DNA of 64,000 nt from Carya illinoinensis. Taxonomy: Eukaryota > Streptophyta > Magnoliopsida > Fagales > Juglandaceae. The translations under genes were made by a program, and so were the position numbers. The notes under the pieces are model-generated. The model was not told the DNA's origin. It worked only from the letters and a program-made list of their open reading frames with translations, and did not search any database. Positions 11,045-23,867 of the stretch are shown here, one piece after another (position 1 is the stretch's first letter; each line of letters starts with the position of its first letter). The stretch covers positions 26,125,364-26,189,363 of the forward strand of contig NC_056762.1 in the NCBI RefSeq assembly GCF_018687715.1, read 5' to 3'.

Positions 11045-12980
11045 GACCGGATCCATCCTTCATCTCCTTGCTCTAAAGATCAGCCATCGTATTTCATGCT
11101 TTCAACCTTTTCTTCCCACTGTTTACTCCCTATCGGTTTAAGTGCTATGAGCATTTCATGCTTTCTCACTTTCTTTTCTTTTCTCTTCTTTAATTTTGCT
11201 TTTACTGGGACCAGAAGAGCGGAGGTTTCTACCCTTTTAGCATTTTGATTAAGATATGTTGACCATATATTAGGGATCGGACCAAGTCATGACATGAATA
11301 TGCACCCAAATGTATATTACTAGTAGCAAACTTGTGCAATATTGCATAGTAACTGCATGCATTAATTAAATAAAAACTACAATATGTAACTAAGCTATTA
11401 TGGTTATTTTGAACATTAATTATATACAGTAAATAGAACTTTTTAAAAAGAGTAGTGTCTATGAATTGAGCACATCGATCTTTTTTCTCCTTATTCTCCT
11501 TTATTTAATTCTAATGTTGAGAAACCTTGCAAATTAATTCTTATGAAGTGAATAAACCAATATATATAGTCTTAAATTATATGATTTTTATATTCAAATT
11601 AACCCATCATTAGAATGAAGTGGAGTGGCCATAAATTATAGGCTTTTTTTTTTATTAATTTCCTCTAATATTTAGTAACTTTTATGAATCCATTGGTTTA
11701 AAAAAAAAAACAAAAAAAAAACAAAAAAAAAAACTAAAAATGCATGAATTGGGGCATGCCGAAAAGTCACGTTAGGAAAAGTAATGGACAATATTATTTT
11801 TAATGAAAATCACTAATTCCATCATATTTTTTTTATTAAAAATTTTCTGTACATTTATTTATTTTTATATTCTTTACGCACCTCATAATTAATATGATTA
11901 GATGCGTTATTTTTTTAATATAAAATAATTGTTTTAACAAATTATATCAATATATAGAATATATAAAAAAAAATACTTAAAAATAACTGTATATAACATA
12001 ACTATTTTTTTATTTTGAAAATTTAAACTAATTTATTTATTTAATAGCATAATGTGGTTGAGAAGTAGTCATTAAAGCACGCTGATTTTAAATAAATATA
12101 TATGTATATATATTGTAATGTGTCTTTCAGCTGTTAATACCTAGTGTCCTAGGACCTAAGGACAAAGGAATCGAGCTAATTGAAACGTCAAAATCCAAGG
12201 AATATGATACGTGCAATATTTGGTATTTAGCATGGACTACAACAAAGGCTTATAAATAGTGGGGTTCGGTATAGATGTAGGGGCCTTGTCATGTGGGGGT
12301 CAGCTAGTTGTAAATTTGTACTAATACATGATTAATATATAGGACTATATATTACTTCAATTCCTACTCGTTTTAGGCAGCACGAAGATCCGAGGAAAAC
12401 TAAATAATATTGGTGTTATAATTGCATGCTTTCTAATTAAATTTAGTAATTATTTGAGTGGAATTGTTTTTTTAAACATTAATATAATTTATTCATTTGT
12501 TATATATCATGATTAAGTGCATTTAGTGAGGTTAGTGTACAAAATACGAGTTGGATCTTGGGTAGATACGCATTTAAGGGCAAGAAACGAATGGCGGCCT
12601 TGGCATGATATTTTGGGGAAACTTGTGGTTTCCATTATATTTACTTAATAGATGACAAAGTGTACCAACCCTACTAGCACCCATAAACTATTCCATCTAT
12701 GGACCAATATCTCCAACCTAAACCTTGAAAGATGGAGACAATCTATTACTAGTGTTTTGCATTTGTAAGGATTATGTAATATTCTAACTGTTAATTTATA
12801 TCCACACGCAAATACGTAAGGTTGTACAGAAATCGAAGGGACTGATTGTCACCGATGCAGACCGGTCGCCAGAGTCCAAGATTGGCTGATTGGAAGTATA
12901 AATTTCCTGAAACCAATGTCAGCCAGTTCGGTCTAAGTCTAAAACAAGCCCAAATCATCCAGCCGCCCAATAATATATAT
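10560..12980. other. Intergenic sequence upstream of the ERF gene
   Basis: No gene was recognised. It contains a poly(A) tract near 10660-10679, a long (TA)n tract at about 10996-11040, and an A-rich run broken by single C at about 11700-11733. The portion nearest 10230 should hold the ERF promoter, but no TATA box could be assigned confidently. Confidence 0.4.
10996..11040. repeat. (TA)n microsatellite with one interruption
   Basis: About 45 bases of TA alternation are broken by one TACATA step. Confidence 0.85.
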
Positions 12981-12987
12981 CTTATAT

Positions 12988-13031
12988 AAAATGACCTCAT
13001 TTCACACTCACTGGTGAAACAAGGTCATTTT
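12988..13031. repeat. 18-bp inverted repeat with 8-base loop
   Basis: AAAATGACCTCATTTCAC (12988-13005) faces GTGAAACAAGGTCATTTT (13014-13031), with 16 of 18 positions complementary. It could be the centre of a small foldback element. No coding context was seen. Confidence 0.6.
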
Positions 13032-14210
13032 ACACCTTAGAAAAAAAAATTAAAATGAAACGATACCATTTGGCATCATTTAGCTTTAGAGTTCAACACC
13101 CTCACGTCTCTCAAACAACCGCTGCTACTGGTCTCTCCTCTCTCATGTAGCTAGTCTCCCCGATTGAATTTTCCTTCTCCAAATTGTAATTTTAGCAAGA
13201 AAATGTTACTCACCACCTACATCAGTCTAGGCCAATTTTTCATTAACAGAGACTCACACACTAGCTAGACGAGAGACCTAGGCACAAGTCACCATGCACC
13301 AATGCACATAGCCAATTTGCCCACTGTCGAACGAAGCTTCTAGTAATTATTGTTAGGTATGTCAACATATTCTATTGCTACAACCAGTGGTGGAACCAGC
13401 AATTTTTTCGAAGACAAACTTTCCTATCATGTGACACATTTATGTAAAATAAATAAAAAATACTAAAAATTCAAAAAATTTAACTATATATAAAACTAGA
13501 TTTCGATAATTTGTTACATATGTGTAAAATAAAATTCTAAAAATACAACTTAATATACGTTTCAGATTTATAATGATAATATTTTATGGAATAATATTCA
13601 TCCATTATTGTTTTGTAATGAATATTTAGAATTCAACTTTTTCATAAAATCTCAAGTGATCTTTTAGAAGGCAATCTTACATTCTAGTGTGCATTCTAAT
13701 TTATTAAATTTCACGTAAAGATATTTTCATGTCACATTAAACATATAATAATATAATTGAGACCTTAAATAAATTTTTTCTTGCTCAATGAAGTCTAGAT
13801 GATAAGAAGCCTAATATTATATAACAAAAAAGTTCAATGATTTTTCTTGTATTTTCACTTTGGATTTCATATTAAAAATCTTAATATTGTATAACAAAAA
13901 ACTTTGAGATCCATATTAATAAATTTATTATTTCTCCTAAACTTAATTTAAATTAATCTTAGTGAAGCCACATCTTTGAAAGTAGATAATAAATAGAAAT
14001 TATACTCGCATAAATCGAAAGTCTCCTCTCTTTTTTCTCTCTGGAAAAAAGGGGTGGAGTGGGAGTGTGCAGGGGCACATGGGAACGGTTATAACAAAAT
14101 TTCGTGGTGGCACAAGGTGTGAGCTAGATTCTGAGGAAGGGCTTGACGTCAGGGGTCTGAAGGAGGTTCCAGTGTAGAAGGAGTAGAGGACAGTGTAGCT
14201 AGGAGTAAGG

Positions 14211-17200
14211 ATGTATGATCTAGAAGAAAAATGGAAGAGGCTTAGGTTGCTGGAAGAGGAAATCTCAGATATAGTGATTGATGATAATGCCTCTGAAGAA
14301 TAAAGCGCAGAGAACTTTGGTGGGGAAAGTGTGCTTGACAAGAACTATAAGCAATGAGGTTTTAGGATCAACAATGACGAAGATATGGAGGATGATAAGC
14401 AAGGTAGCCAAGTTTAAATAGGTAAGTCGGAATGTCTTTGTTTTAATATTCGAGAATCAAGCGAATAAACAAAAGGTTTGGGTAGGGAGACCCTGGCTCT
14501 TTGATAATCAATTGCTAGTGTTAAAGGAATTTGAGGGATATACCCCATTGCATCGTGTGAATTTTGATTATGAGAGTTTCTGGGTGAGGATGCACGATCT
14601 ACCCTTATCTTGCATGACAAAAGAACAAGGGAAATAGATGTGAGAACCCAGACTTTGTCAAATCCCCATTTTTATTATTTTGTTTAGAGAAGTCTTTTAA
14701 TATTTTAGAATAAGAGATAAATATTCTAAGCCCTATAGAGTATTATTTATATTTTTGGACCCTAAGGACTCTAAGTTTAGAAAGCCACAAGGGATGAAAG
14801 AAGAAGAGAAGCACAACAAGGATCATGTGGAATTCGGCCAGCTAGGGTAAGTATTAAGGTTTGAAGGCCCAAAATGTTTTCTAAGGCTAGAGATAGGTGC
14901 CACATGGAAATGAGGGACTTTTTGGTCTTTTCTGGCAAGAAACTTAGGGAAAATGCAAGGTGACACACTTGTTTAACATGCATGAGGTTCTAGAAGATTT
15001 TAGTGGAGGATGATGTCACTCAAGCTAGGGCTTCCATGCCTACATGCAAAGGCCATTTTAGGTGGTGACACTTGTCAAGCATGTATAGAGAAAGAGGGAA
15101 ACCTTTGGGGTTCCAAGGAGATCTTACTTGGGAAGGCAAAAAGTCATGTTTTAGAAGAATATTGGAAGAGCAAGAGAGAAGAGATTCCATGTTTGGATGA
15201 TGATTTGTTGAAGTGTATTTCGAATAAGCCATGATTAGGGTTTCAGTTTTGACATGTATATGTGTTATGTGTGCTTGTTTTGATCCATGAACGTGTGAAG
15301 TCATGTGAATATGAAATGTGATTATGAAAATCCATGTTTGGAGGCCTTGGATGTTTCAGTCAAGGCTATATTGAGGGAATCCAAATTTGTGTTGGATTGG
15401 AAGGAGTGTGATTCAAGTGTGTTTACATTTGTTCATCCTACGATTACATGTTCTAATATTTTCAAGCCATATTGTGAGATGTATATAGTGATTGGGTTCA
15501 TATATGTTTCGGGTTGCACATATTGGCATGAGTATGATGAAGTGTTATGTCATTTTTCATGAATTGGAATTTATGTTTTACAAAATGAAGAGTGAAAGTA
15601 TTTTTTATCCCGATCTCAAATGCTAGGATGGAGAAATGCCTTAGTGAAACTCTTTGTCCACTCTGGAGTGTTTAAATTCGAGTAAAGACCCCCTAGGTCA
15701 ATGAAGTATAGTCGACAGGTCCTAAAGGTTCCTATGAACGGATACTATAGTGAGGTTGCACCTAAAGTTAATGTGTGAGTGTTACGGTGAAGGCAAAGTA
15801 AGTGAACTGGCATAAAAGATAATGTTTATGATAAGACGTAATCACCTCGATCAAAGGGATTGATGGTTGATACGGTAACTAGCGGGGAACATACGGTGCT
15901 TAGGAGATCCGTGAGGTATCCATCCATGTGAATCATAAAATGATCAAGGCATGTGAGCTCTATGATATGATATGTCAAGTATAAGACCCGGAGCTCAAAT
16001 GAGATGAATATGTGTTGAGAAGAAGTCTAAAAGATGAAAATGATGTTTTATGAAAAGTTTACGTTGCATGTGTCAAAGTTTCTATGTAAAAGTTTATGTC
16101 CATGCATTTATTATAAACTGCGATTGTTTGTAATTTGCTTATATATGCCTGTATTATCTATAGTGTGTTGACTATTTACTTATTGAGATTTCTTAAAATC
16201 TCACCGTTGTATATTTCACTATCATTCCCCCAACCGGAATGGTAGAAGTGGTGACAGGATTAGATGACGAAACGAAAGAAGACGGCACTCGCTCTGGAGA
16301 GGATAATGCCTAAAATGGAGGCTAATTCTTCTAAGCCCTTGATCCTTGAGCTTTTGGAGTCCATTAACAAGACCCTTACCGAAGCACTACAACTTATTGA
16401 TGAACTTAAGTGACTTAGGAACCTAAGCAAGGATTGGTTCATTGAAACAAGAATTAAGCCGGAAAGGCTTTAATCTTTTGGTGATAGTATTTTAAGGATA
16501 TTTTGGGAAAGCAATATGTTGATGGTCCCTTGTTTAAGGGAAATGTTTTCAAGCAATTAACTCTTTTGGAAAAACTTGCTTATGGAAGTGTTATCTTTTG
16601 GGATTTTACATTCGGTACCATGTTTATTTATTACCACCATTCTTAAGTAGTTAAAGAATTTTTCTGTTGCGATTTATTGAATATTGCTAGATTATAGGTG
16701 CATTGCATCTTAATTGTCATGTACGAGAGATATATAACCTTGTATTGCATGTCCCGACGCTTCAATTACCGTCAACTCCCAAGCGGGGGATGGAGGCTTC
16801 ATAACAGATTAGAGGTATGGTTGGGAAGGTAGAGGAGGTGGATGCTTAGGAGGATGGGAGTGGGTGGGGTAGCTTGTTGAGAGTCTAGATCTATTTGGTC
16901 TTGACACAACCCTTAGCAAGAGGAAGAACACTAAAGGTGAAGGGTGATAGTATCTGGATTCCTTTTAGCTATGAGAAGTTGCCATGTATATGTTTCTCAT
17001 GTGGGTACATTGTACATGGGGTTAGTGGCTGTTGTAGTTTACTGGGAGAATCAAAGGGTAAGGAAGATCAATATGGAACATGGATGAGGGCTAATCAGGT
17101 GCAATGATTCAAGAATTATAGCAGCAATCCTAGAAGGGAAGAGGAGGCAAGCAGTTGGAAGAAGATGGGGGGTAAGTTTGTCACAAGATGGGGGGAGTAG

Positions 17201-17740
17201 AGAAGTGAATGAAGGAGAGGGGTTTAGAGGGAGAGTCGTGGATGAGGGTCAAAAAAATAGGGGTGAGGAAGAAAAGGAAGGGGAAGGTTCAGAAAGTGAG
17301 ATGTCAATAAGTGGGAGAGTAGGGGAAAATAATTTACAAAAAAATTGTGTGGAAGTGATTATGTGTAAGGGAAGGAGAAACATCAAGAAAAGAAAGGCAA
17401 GATGGAACTGTTTGAAGTGGAGTTAAGAGAGGAGGTTATATTTCAAAAAATTGGTGAGGGTACTAAAAACAGAGCTAGGAAGGTCGGTTCCAATGGAACA
17501 GAGGTTGTGTAGCGAGGGAGTTAAGCAGGCTATAAAAAAGGGAGTCTGGAAGAGGAGAGCTAGAAAAATAGGAATCAAGGATGGGCCAACTAAAACAATT
17601 GATACAAAGAAGAGAAGGGAGGTGTTGATACTAATGAAGGTGAGAATGGTAAGATCAAGAAGAAAGAAAAATGGAGCAGTGGAAAAGATGAAGAAAATAA
17701 TGTTGTTGTAGTGGCGGAGGCTGAGGTTCAGCCTCGCCAA
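14211..17740 (+). pseudogene. LINE A ORF1, broken (DUF4283 and zinc knuckle), interrupted 14639-16806
   Basis: Translation from the ATG at 14211 gives a start related to LINE B ORF1 (EEKWKRLRLLEEE against EDRWKKLRLTKEE), with a stop soon after. Sequence to 14638 matches the DUF4283 region, including an RPWLFDNQ-type block and the conserved PLSCM. After the inserted segment the match resumes with RGMVGKVEEVD, then ARGRTLKVKGDSIWIPFSYE and a knuckle CICFSCGYIVHGVSGC. A basic tail runs to about 17740. In plant L1 elements this protein is the RNA-binding chaperone of the retrotransposon particle. Multiple stops exclude function. Confidence 0.8.
14639..16806 (+). mobile_element. Solo-LTR-like insertion (about 2.17 kb) in LINE A ORF1
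   Basis: The segment interrupts the ORF1 reading frame exactly where LINE B is continuous, so it is a later insertion. It begins TGTGAGAACC and ends CTTCATAACA, the TG...CA form of LTRs. Just inside the end is a CCCGACGCTTCAATTACCGTC block of a kind I associate with gypsy LTRs. No gag or pol lies inside, which argues for a solo LTR. The target duplication is not clean: ATAGA on the left compares with ACAGA (overlapping the end) or GATTA on the right. A non-autonomous element is the alternative. Confidence 0.55.
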
Positions 17741-17745
17741 TCACT

Positions 17746-20700
17746 GTGAAAATCTTAAGTTGGAACTGCCAAGGATTGGGGAATCCTCAGACAGTTCAAG
17801 ATCTCTACAATATGGTAAAGAAGAACAAACCCAATTTGGTTTTCATCATGGAAACCAAGATTAGAAGTAGGAAGATTGAAAGTCTGAAGAAGAGGTTGCA
17901 TTGTGAAGATTGTTTTATTGTGGATTTAGTGGGAAAAGGGGGTGAAATGATTCTGCTATGGAATGCTAATGTGGGAATTGATATAGTAAATTATTCCCAA
18001 AGACACATAAATGCTTGGGTCATAGGTGAAGAAGTAGAAAAGAGATGGTTGCTTATCTATATCTATGGACAGCCTGAAACTGCTAAGAGGAAGGATTTTT
18101 GGGATATGCTAAAATCTTTCAAGCCTCTGGAGCATGAAGGGTGGTGCATAGTGGGGGACTTTAATTAAATCCTCGTTAATAATGAGAAGCTTAGGAGAAG
18201 AGCTAAACCTGAAAGACAAATGGAATTGTTCAGGGAAGTTCTTAATGAAGGGAATCTTTATGACCTAGGGTGGAAGGGTGACAAGTTTACATGGAATAAT
18301 TCGAAAGGAGATGAAACCTTCACCAAGGAAAGGTTAGATAGGGCAGTGTCAAACCCTGAGTGGATAGAAGTGTATAAGGAGTCATGGGTGGAAGAAATGA
18401 TGGCTAGAACTTCTAACCATAAGCCATTGCTAGTTCACTTAATAAAGGAAAAGGATTGGGGAGGGGATATCAAGAAAGCTTTCGCGTATAAAGCCAACTG
18501 GGCTTTGGAAGAGAAGTGTGAACTGGTCTCAAAGAAAGCATGGAAGAAGGTAGCAGCTAGAAGGGAACCCTCTAGCAAGGTGATGGAGTTACTCAATAGA
18601 AGCAAACAAGCCTTTCAGAAGTGGAGTAAACAGATAAGAAAGGGAGGGAAAAATAAGATAGAAGAAAATCAAAACTACTGCAAAGGTTACAAGCTGAAGA
18701 ATGCAAAAACAATGTTAATGAGATAAGAAGAGTGAAAGAAGAGTTGAGCTTAATGCTGGAAAAAGAAGATCTGAGATGGAGACAGAGGGCTAAAACAAAT
18801 TTGTACAAGCTTGGAGATAGAAATACTATGTATTTCCATGCTTATGCTAATCAAAGGAAAAGAAGGAATCAAATAAAAGAAGTGAAGAATGAGAGCAACA
18901 AAAGGGTCAGTATGCATAAAGAAATTGAGGAAACCTTCAGAAGGTATTTTGAAAAGCTGTTTCAGTCAACAAAACCAAGTAGAAAGGATATTTTGGAGTG
19001 TGTAATGGCCTTGAAACAAGGGTCACAACAGAGATTAATGAAAGAATCTCAATGAGCTTTACTAGAATGGAGGTGGAAGAGGCTGTGAAGCAAATGACAC
19101 CTTTAAAATCTCCTGGTCCATATGGGTTTAGAGCGTGCTTCTTTCAGAATCACTGGAGTGTTGTAGCAAATGAAGTCTGTCAAGCTACCTTATCTGTCCT
19201 AAATGGTAACTCTATGGATCTCTCTCTCAATTATACTTATCTTGCTTTGATACCAAAAATAAAAGACCCTAAAAAGGTTAGTGATTATAGATCCATTAGC
19301 CTTTGTAATGTAATTTACAAACTAGTGTAAAAAACCATCACAAACATATTTAAAACAAGTGCTATCCGCTATTATTTCCCCTACCCAAGTGCTTTTCTAC
19401 CAAGGAGAATGATCAATGACAATATCATGGTAGCTTATGAAATGTTACATTCAATGAAAACAAGAAAGAGGGGGAAGGTGGAGTATGGTCATAAAGCTTG
19501 ATATGTCTAAAGTTTATGATCATGTTGAGTGGGAGTATTTGGAGGCAATGATGTTAAGACTGGCATTCTGTGAGAGTGAAACTTATCATGAAATGTGTCA
19601 AATCTGCGACCTATTTAGTGTTGATAAATGGGAAGGCAGGCTACAAATTTAATCCTTCAAGGGGATTAAGATAGGGTGACCCATTGTCATCCTATCTTTT
19701 TCTTATTTGTGCTGAAGGGCTAAGTTCCATGTTAAATATTTATGAGAAGCAAAAAGTCACAAGAGGTGTGCAAGTGGCTCGAGGGGGAACAAGTATCAAT
19801 CACCTTCTCTTCGTAGATGATTGCATATTATTTGGAAGAGCCAAAAAAGAAGAGTGGGATAGGATCCAAGAGCTGCTGAAAAATTATAAAAAAAGCTTCA
19901 GGTCAGTTTCTTAACAAGGAAAAGACCTCAGTATTTTTCAGTAGCAATACTAAGGTTGAGGGCAAGAGGAGGATCATGAAAACTAGAGATTCTATTACAT
20001 GTGGAAGCTAAAAGAAATACTTAGGTCTACCTGCTAATGTAAGAAGATCCAAATATAAGACTTTCATAGTCTTAACAGAAAGAGTGTGCCAGAAGATCAC
20101 TAGCTGGAAGAAAAACTTTTTGTCACAAGCTGGCAAAGAAGTGTTAATAAAGGCAGTATTACAGTCTATCCCTACATACACCATAAGTGTATTCAAGCTT
20201 CCCAAAAAGCTATGTAATGACATCAATGGTATGTTTTTGAAATTCTAGTGTGGTAAGCAACAGAAAGAAGGAGGAATACATAGGAGAAAATGGAAAAAAG
20301 ATGGAAATGCAAAAAGGGAAGGGAGGATTGGGGTTTAGGGACTTGGAGAGCTTTAACCTAGCTCTCTTAGCATAGCAAGGGTGGAGGTTTATAAAGAATC
20401 CTGAATCCTTAGCAACTGTGGTTTTCAAAGATAAGTACTTTAGGCATTGTAGTCTAATTGAGGCAAAGCTTAGCTCACAACCATCATTAATATGGAGGAG
20501 TATATGGTTAGCTAGAGAACTGCTGCAAAAGGGCTTAAGGTGGAAAGTGGGGGATGGAAGCAAGATTCAAGTCTGGGGTTCAAAATGGCTACCACCCGTG
20601 CATCCTTTGCAATTCAAATGCCAGTATCTATTCTGAAGGAAGATTCTAAGGTAGAAGAGTTGATTGTAAAGTAGAAAGGGGAATGGGATGAGGGAAGGAT

Positions 20701-21850
20701 TCGAACCATTTTTGCAAGTGATGAGGCTGAGCAGATTCTAAGTATATACCTTTGAGTAGAGGTGATACACAAGATAGGATTATTTGTGGTCCATCGAAGA
20801 AAGGTGTTTTCACTGTTAGTAGTGCTTATTATTTGCAACTTGAAATATTAAAAAACAGTAGAGGTGGTTGCTCAGAGGAAGAGAAGGAAGATAAAAGGTG
20901 GAGGAACATATGGGATCTTGAAGTGCCAGGGGTGGTAAAGCTCTTCATATGGAAGGCTGGAAATGACTTGCTGCATGCCAAAAAGAATCTATTCTGGAGA
21001 AAAATTGTTGCAAACCAAAGCTGTCCTATCTGTTATGTAGAAGATGAGTCAGTTATGCATGCTGGGAGTGTACAGCAGCAAATGATATATGGGCAGATGC
21101 CTAGAGTATGATTCAGAAATAAAGTAGTAAAGAAGTAGATTTCATGTATTTGTGGGAGAAGCTTATGGGAAGATTGAATAAGAACTAGCTTGAGGAGATG
21201 GCAGTGTTATTTAGAAAAGTCTGACTAAGAAGGAATGAATTTGTGTTTGGAAAGAGACTCACTTGCCCAAGAAGCTTACTAAAAACAGCAAAGGAAGGTC
21301 TTGAAGAGTTTCAGCATTCTCAAAGAACACAAAGAAAGGATGTTCAATCACTAAATGTTGTCATTAATAGGTAGACATGAGAAAAACCAAAATATGGGCT
21401 TGTAATGGTAAATTGGGATGCTTCTCCAAATATCAGGAGAAAGAGAATGGGAGTGGGGATCATGATCAAAGATGAGGAGGAAGAGGCTCTAGTGGTTGTA
21501 TGTGATCAAAGGCAAAATGTGCAGAACGCAGCATTAGCATAAGGTTGTGCACTTTGGAAGGCCCTGGAGCTATGCAATGAACTTAATATTTAGAAGGCTA
21601 TCTTCAAAGGGGATGCTAAGGCTTTTGTAATGGCAATCAAAAGTGATGAGGATGATTTGACCTGTGGTGGTTCTATAGTTGAAGATATACTGTTTGTATT
21701 AAAAAAAGACCAGATTAGTTATTACAATTTGCATATAGAGATAAGAATATAGAGGCTCATACTCTAGCTAAGGAAGCCTTAAGACTAGAAGAGGAAAATG
21801 TGTGGATTGAGGAAATTCCAGACTTCATTGTAAATTGTCTGGAAAAAAAC
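17746..21850 (+). pseudogene. LINE A ORF2 remnant: endonuclease, reverse transcriptase, RNase H
   Basis: The start that is ATG in LINE B is GTG here (17746). The endonuclease begins KILSWNCQGLGNP, has the METK block, and is cut by a stop right after GDFN at about 18168. It resumes to the SNHKPLLVHL motif near 18440. A connector to about 18800 is present in full, unlike LINE B. The reverse transcriptase runs from about 19050 (KSPGP, then a PKIKDP block). Its catalytic box reads FVDD near 19815 rather than the usual FADD. A zf-RVT-like region is near 20900-21090 and an RNase H remnant (VNWDAS) starts at about 21400. At least a dozen stops or shifts interrupt it. Confidence 0.85.
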
Positions 21851-22132
21851 AAACTTTGTATTGTTTCAAGGTTGGTAATGAAATACAAAGGGTTTCTTAA
21901 AAAAAATTAAAATAAAAATTATATACAAAATTTTGGAACCATAGAAAAAAAATTAAAAAGAGACCTTTCTAAATATATTGAAATTTTAAAACATTTTAAA
22001 GAACATATGGAGATTATAACTTTTTCGGGGTAGCCATTCTTTAAATTTTGAAATTTCAAAAACTTCTTGGGGCTCGCTTGGTGGGGTGGGAGGGGGCCTT
22101 CAGCCCAAGGTGGGTCCACCACTGGCTACAAC

Positions 22133-22560
22133 CATGGAGTCCTAGCCACATAGTGAGCTCAAAACTGCCATGCACACACAGGCCACAAACGAGACACTCG
22201 CACACCCAGACCATGCTTGCCTTGGGTGTAGCATGGAGGCCACTTTGGCATATACACAAACAGGGACGGCGGGGCGCTTCCCACCGATCCCTCGCTGCCA
22301 AATTTGACAAACCTTGGTGGGATGGATCCCACCAGCGGTACATAGTGGGCGGGGTATCATGCATGGCAACCCCTGCACTCACTCAAAGCCCATGCATGGC
22401 AAGCTCACCATCTATTTCCTGACCACACGCAGTGTTCAGACTTTCATGCATATCTACCTCCCGATTTAAGTTGCCACTTGCATGGCAAGGAAAGGCCATG
22501 CACGAGCGACGACTACAATTACGGCATGAGCCTATTTACATAATATTATTCTTCAACATG
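22133..22560. other. GC-rich island of unknown origin
   Basis: The segment just outside the hAT duplication is far richer in G and C than its neighbours and has repeated CATGCA/GCATGG words. Frames are open on both strands for about 100 codons, including one that runs leftwards into the hAT end. None resembles a known family, and high GC alone favours such open frames. I cannot assign a function. Confidence 0.35.
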
Positions 22561-23867
22561 CAGGATGTTGCTTCTGATGCATTAACGTGTTTACCTGTTG
22601 CAGCGGGTACTAATATTTAGATTAACCTTAGCCAGGTACTGCGCTAGAAACAGCCAGCCAGTAGTGGAACCAGAGGACGAATTAGCACAATACTTATTTA
22701 TTTACCCACCGATCTCAACAAAGCCTAGCGCCCATCATTCTTAGCCAACAGTGACTAGTTTATATTAAGTTCCAAAGGAATGCACTAGTCTATTCGCTGA
22801 TCTTAATCAACACTGCTAACGCACCTCGAGACTCTGTACGAACCCCAAGCCAAGCGGATGGAACCTTGAGAACGAACAAGTGAATCACCATGGGAAACAA
22901 TTTCGACCAGACAAAAACCTTGAAAACCAAGTCTCTTGGCCCAGGTCAACATCTATTTTGCTTGTGATTTAAATTATTTAATTTGATAAATTATGTTTTT
23001 GGTGAATTTCACCAAAGGGTACATTCGGACCTTCAAAAAGCACTAGCTTCCAGATCGCCCACAACTGCAAGGTCTACATAAGACTTTCACTCAATCTTCA
23101 AGTGGCTGTTACTTCATAAAGCACCAGCTACTAGATCTACATGATACTTGCACACCTAATTACCTAAATTTGCAATTCCCTTACTGATAGGTATGAACAC
23201 CTGTTTGCTCTGCTCAAGGTGCAGAACCAACCCTCTCTCAATTCACGGTATTGAGAATACCAAGCAACTATTTGCAAAACTGATTCAATACCCATTCCAA
23301 AACATCTCATTGTTCCATATAAGCAACCACGTACAACCTCGGAAACATGTCCCATAATAATGAAAACATTAACCAAGAAAGAAAAACAATCAAACAAAGA
23401 AAAGTAGTCTAATAATAGCCAATAAAACAATAAATGATAATAAGATCAAGTCCCACAAATCAAGCAACGTAATCAGCCAACTTAATGTTTGGTTTGCTGG
23501 TTCTTGTGCTTCTTCTACGTGATGCCGTGGCCCCTTCAATATTCGTATCATTTACGAAAATGTTTAACAAGTATCTTTGCACTTATTTCAAATAGCCAGA
23601 ACCACAAGCGAAAGAGTCAACAAGTAATCTAAGTTGAGCATCTAATGGGGGCACTTTTACCCTGCACCCCCTATCATTATGGATACTTGTAATTATTGTT
23701 TATTATTAGTTTAACATTCTGTTGTCATTTAAGAGTATGCATATGTTGCTTTTTCTCGAAGTCATAACTAACTTCTTATTGACTACTAACTTCTTATTTT
23801 ACAACTAAAAATTAATAATAAAACCCATTATACAACTACACAAGTAAATGTTGCAACTGTATGTTCT
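22561..23867. other. Intergenic and 3' flank of the acyl-CoA oxidase gene
   Basis: No gene was recognised. The part next to 23867 must contain the 3' UTR of the minus-strand oxidase gene; AT-rich sequence near 23700-23830 could hold its poly(A) signal. A hAT-end-like CAGTAGTGGAACCAG occurs near 22660 without a visible partner. Confidence 0.4.

Larger units (their letters stand above)
14006..21915 (+). mobile_element. LINE A: decayed L1-type plant LINE, split by an LTR segment
   Basis: Order on the plus strand is a short 5' leader, ORF1 (DUF4283-like with zinc knuckle), ORF2 with endonuclease, reverse transcriptase, zf-RVT and RNase H, then an A-rich tail near 21898-21915. The leader matches LINE B from about 14021 (GTCTCCTCTC). 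A possible target duplication is AAATTATAC at 13997-14005 against AAATTATATAC at 21916-21926, differing by one TA. The copy has many stops and frameshifts and is clearly dead. It lies within the hAT element ending at 22124. Confidence 0.85.
13385..22124. mobile_element. Non-autonomous hAT-type element carrying a nested LINE and LTR
   Basis: The left end CAGTGGTGGAACCAGC and the reverse complement of the right end, CAGTGGTGGACCCACC, match at 14 of 16 positions. The element is flanked by an exact 8-bp duplication GCTACAAC at 13377-13384 and 22125-22132, as expected for hAT transposition. Only about 620 bp (13385-14005) and 209 bp (21916-22124) belong to the element itself. No transposase is visible, so it was a non-autonomous copy of about 0.83 kb before LINE A landed in it. 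The 8.7-kb present span is therefore a composite. Confidence 0.75.

Noticed and set aside
15010..15562. Two open frames of 74 and 85 codons inside the LTR-like insertion
   Set aside because: No retrotransposon or host domain; LTRs normally lack coding sequence and the frames are short.
22048..22422. Overlapping open frames of about 75-125 codons on both strands
   Set aside because: They lie in a GC-rich patch poor in stop codons, one crosses the hAT element boundary, and none resembles a protein family.
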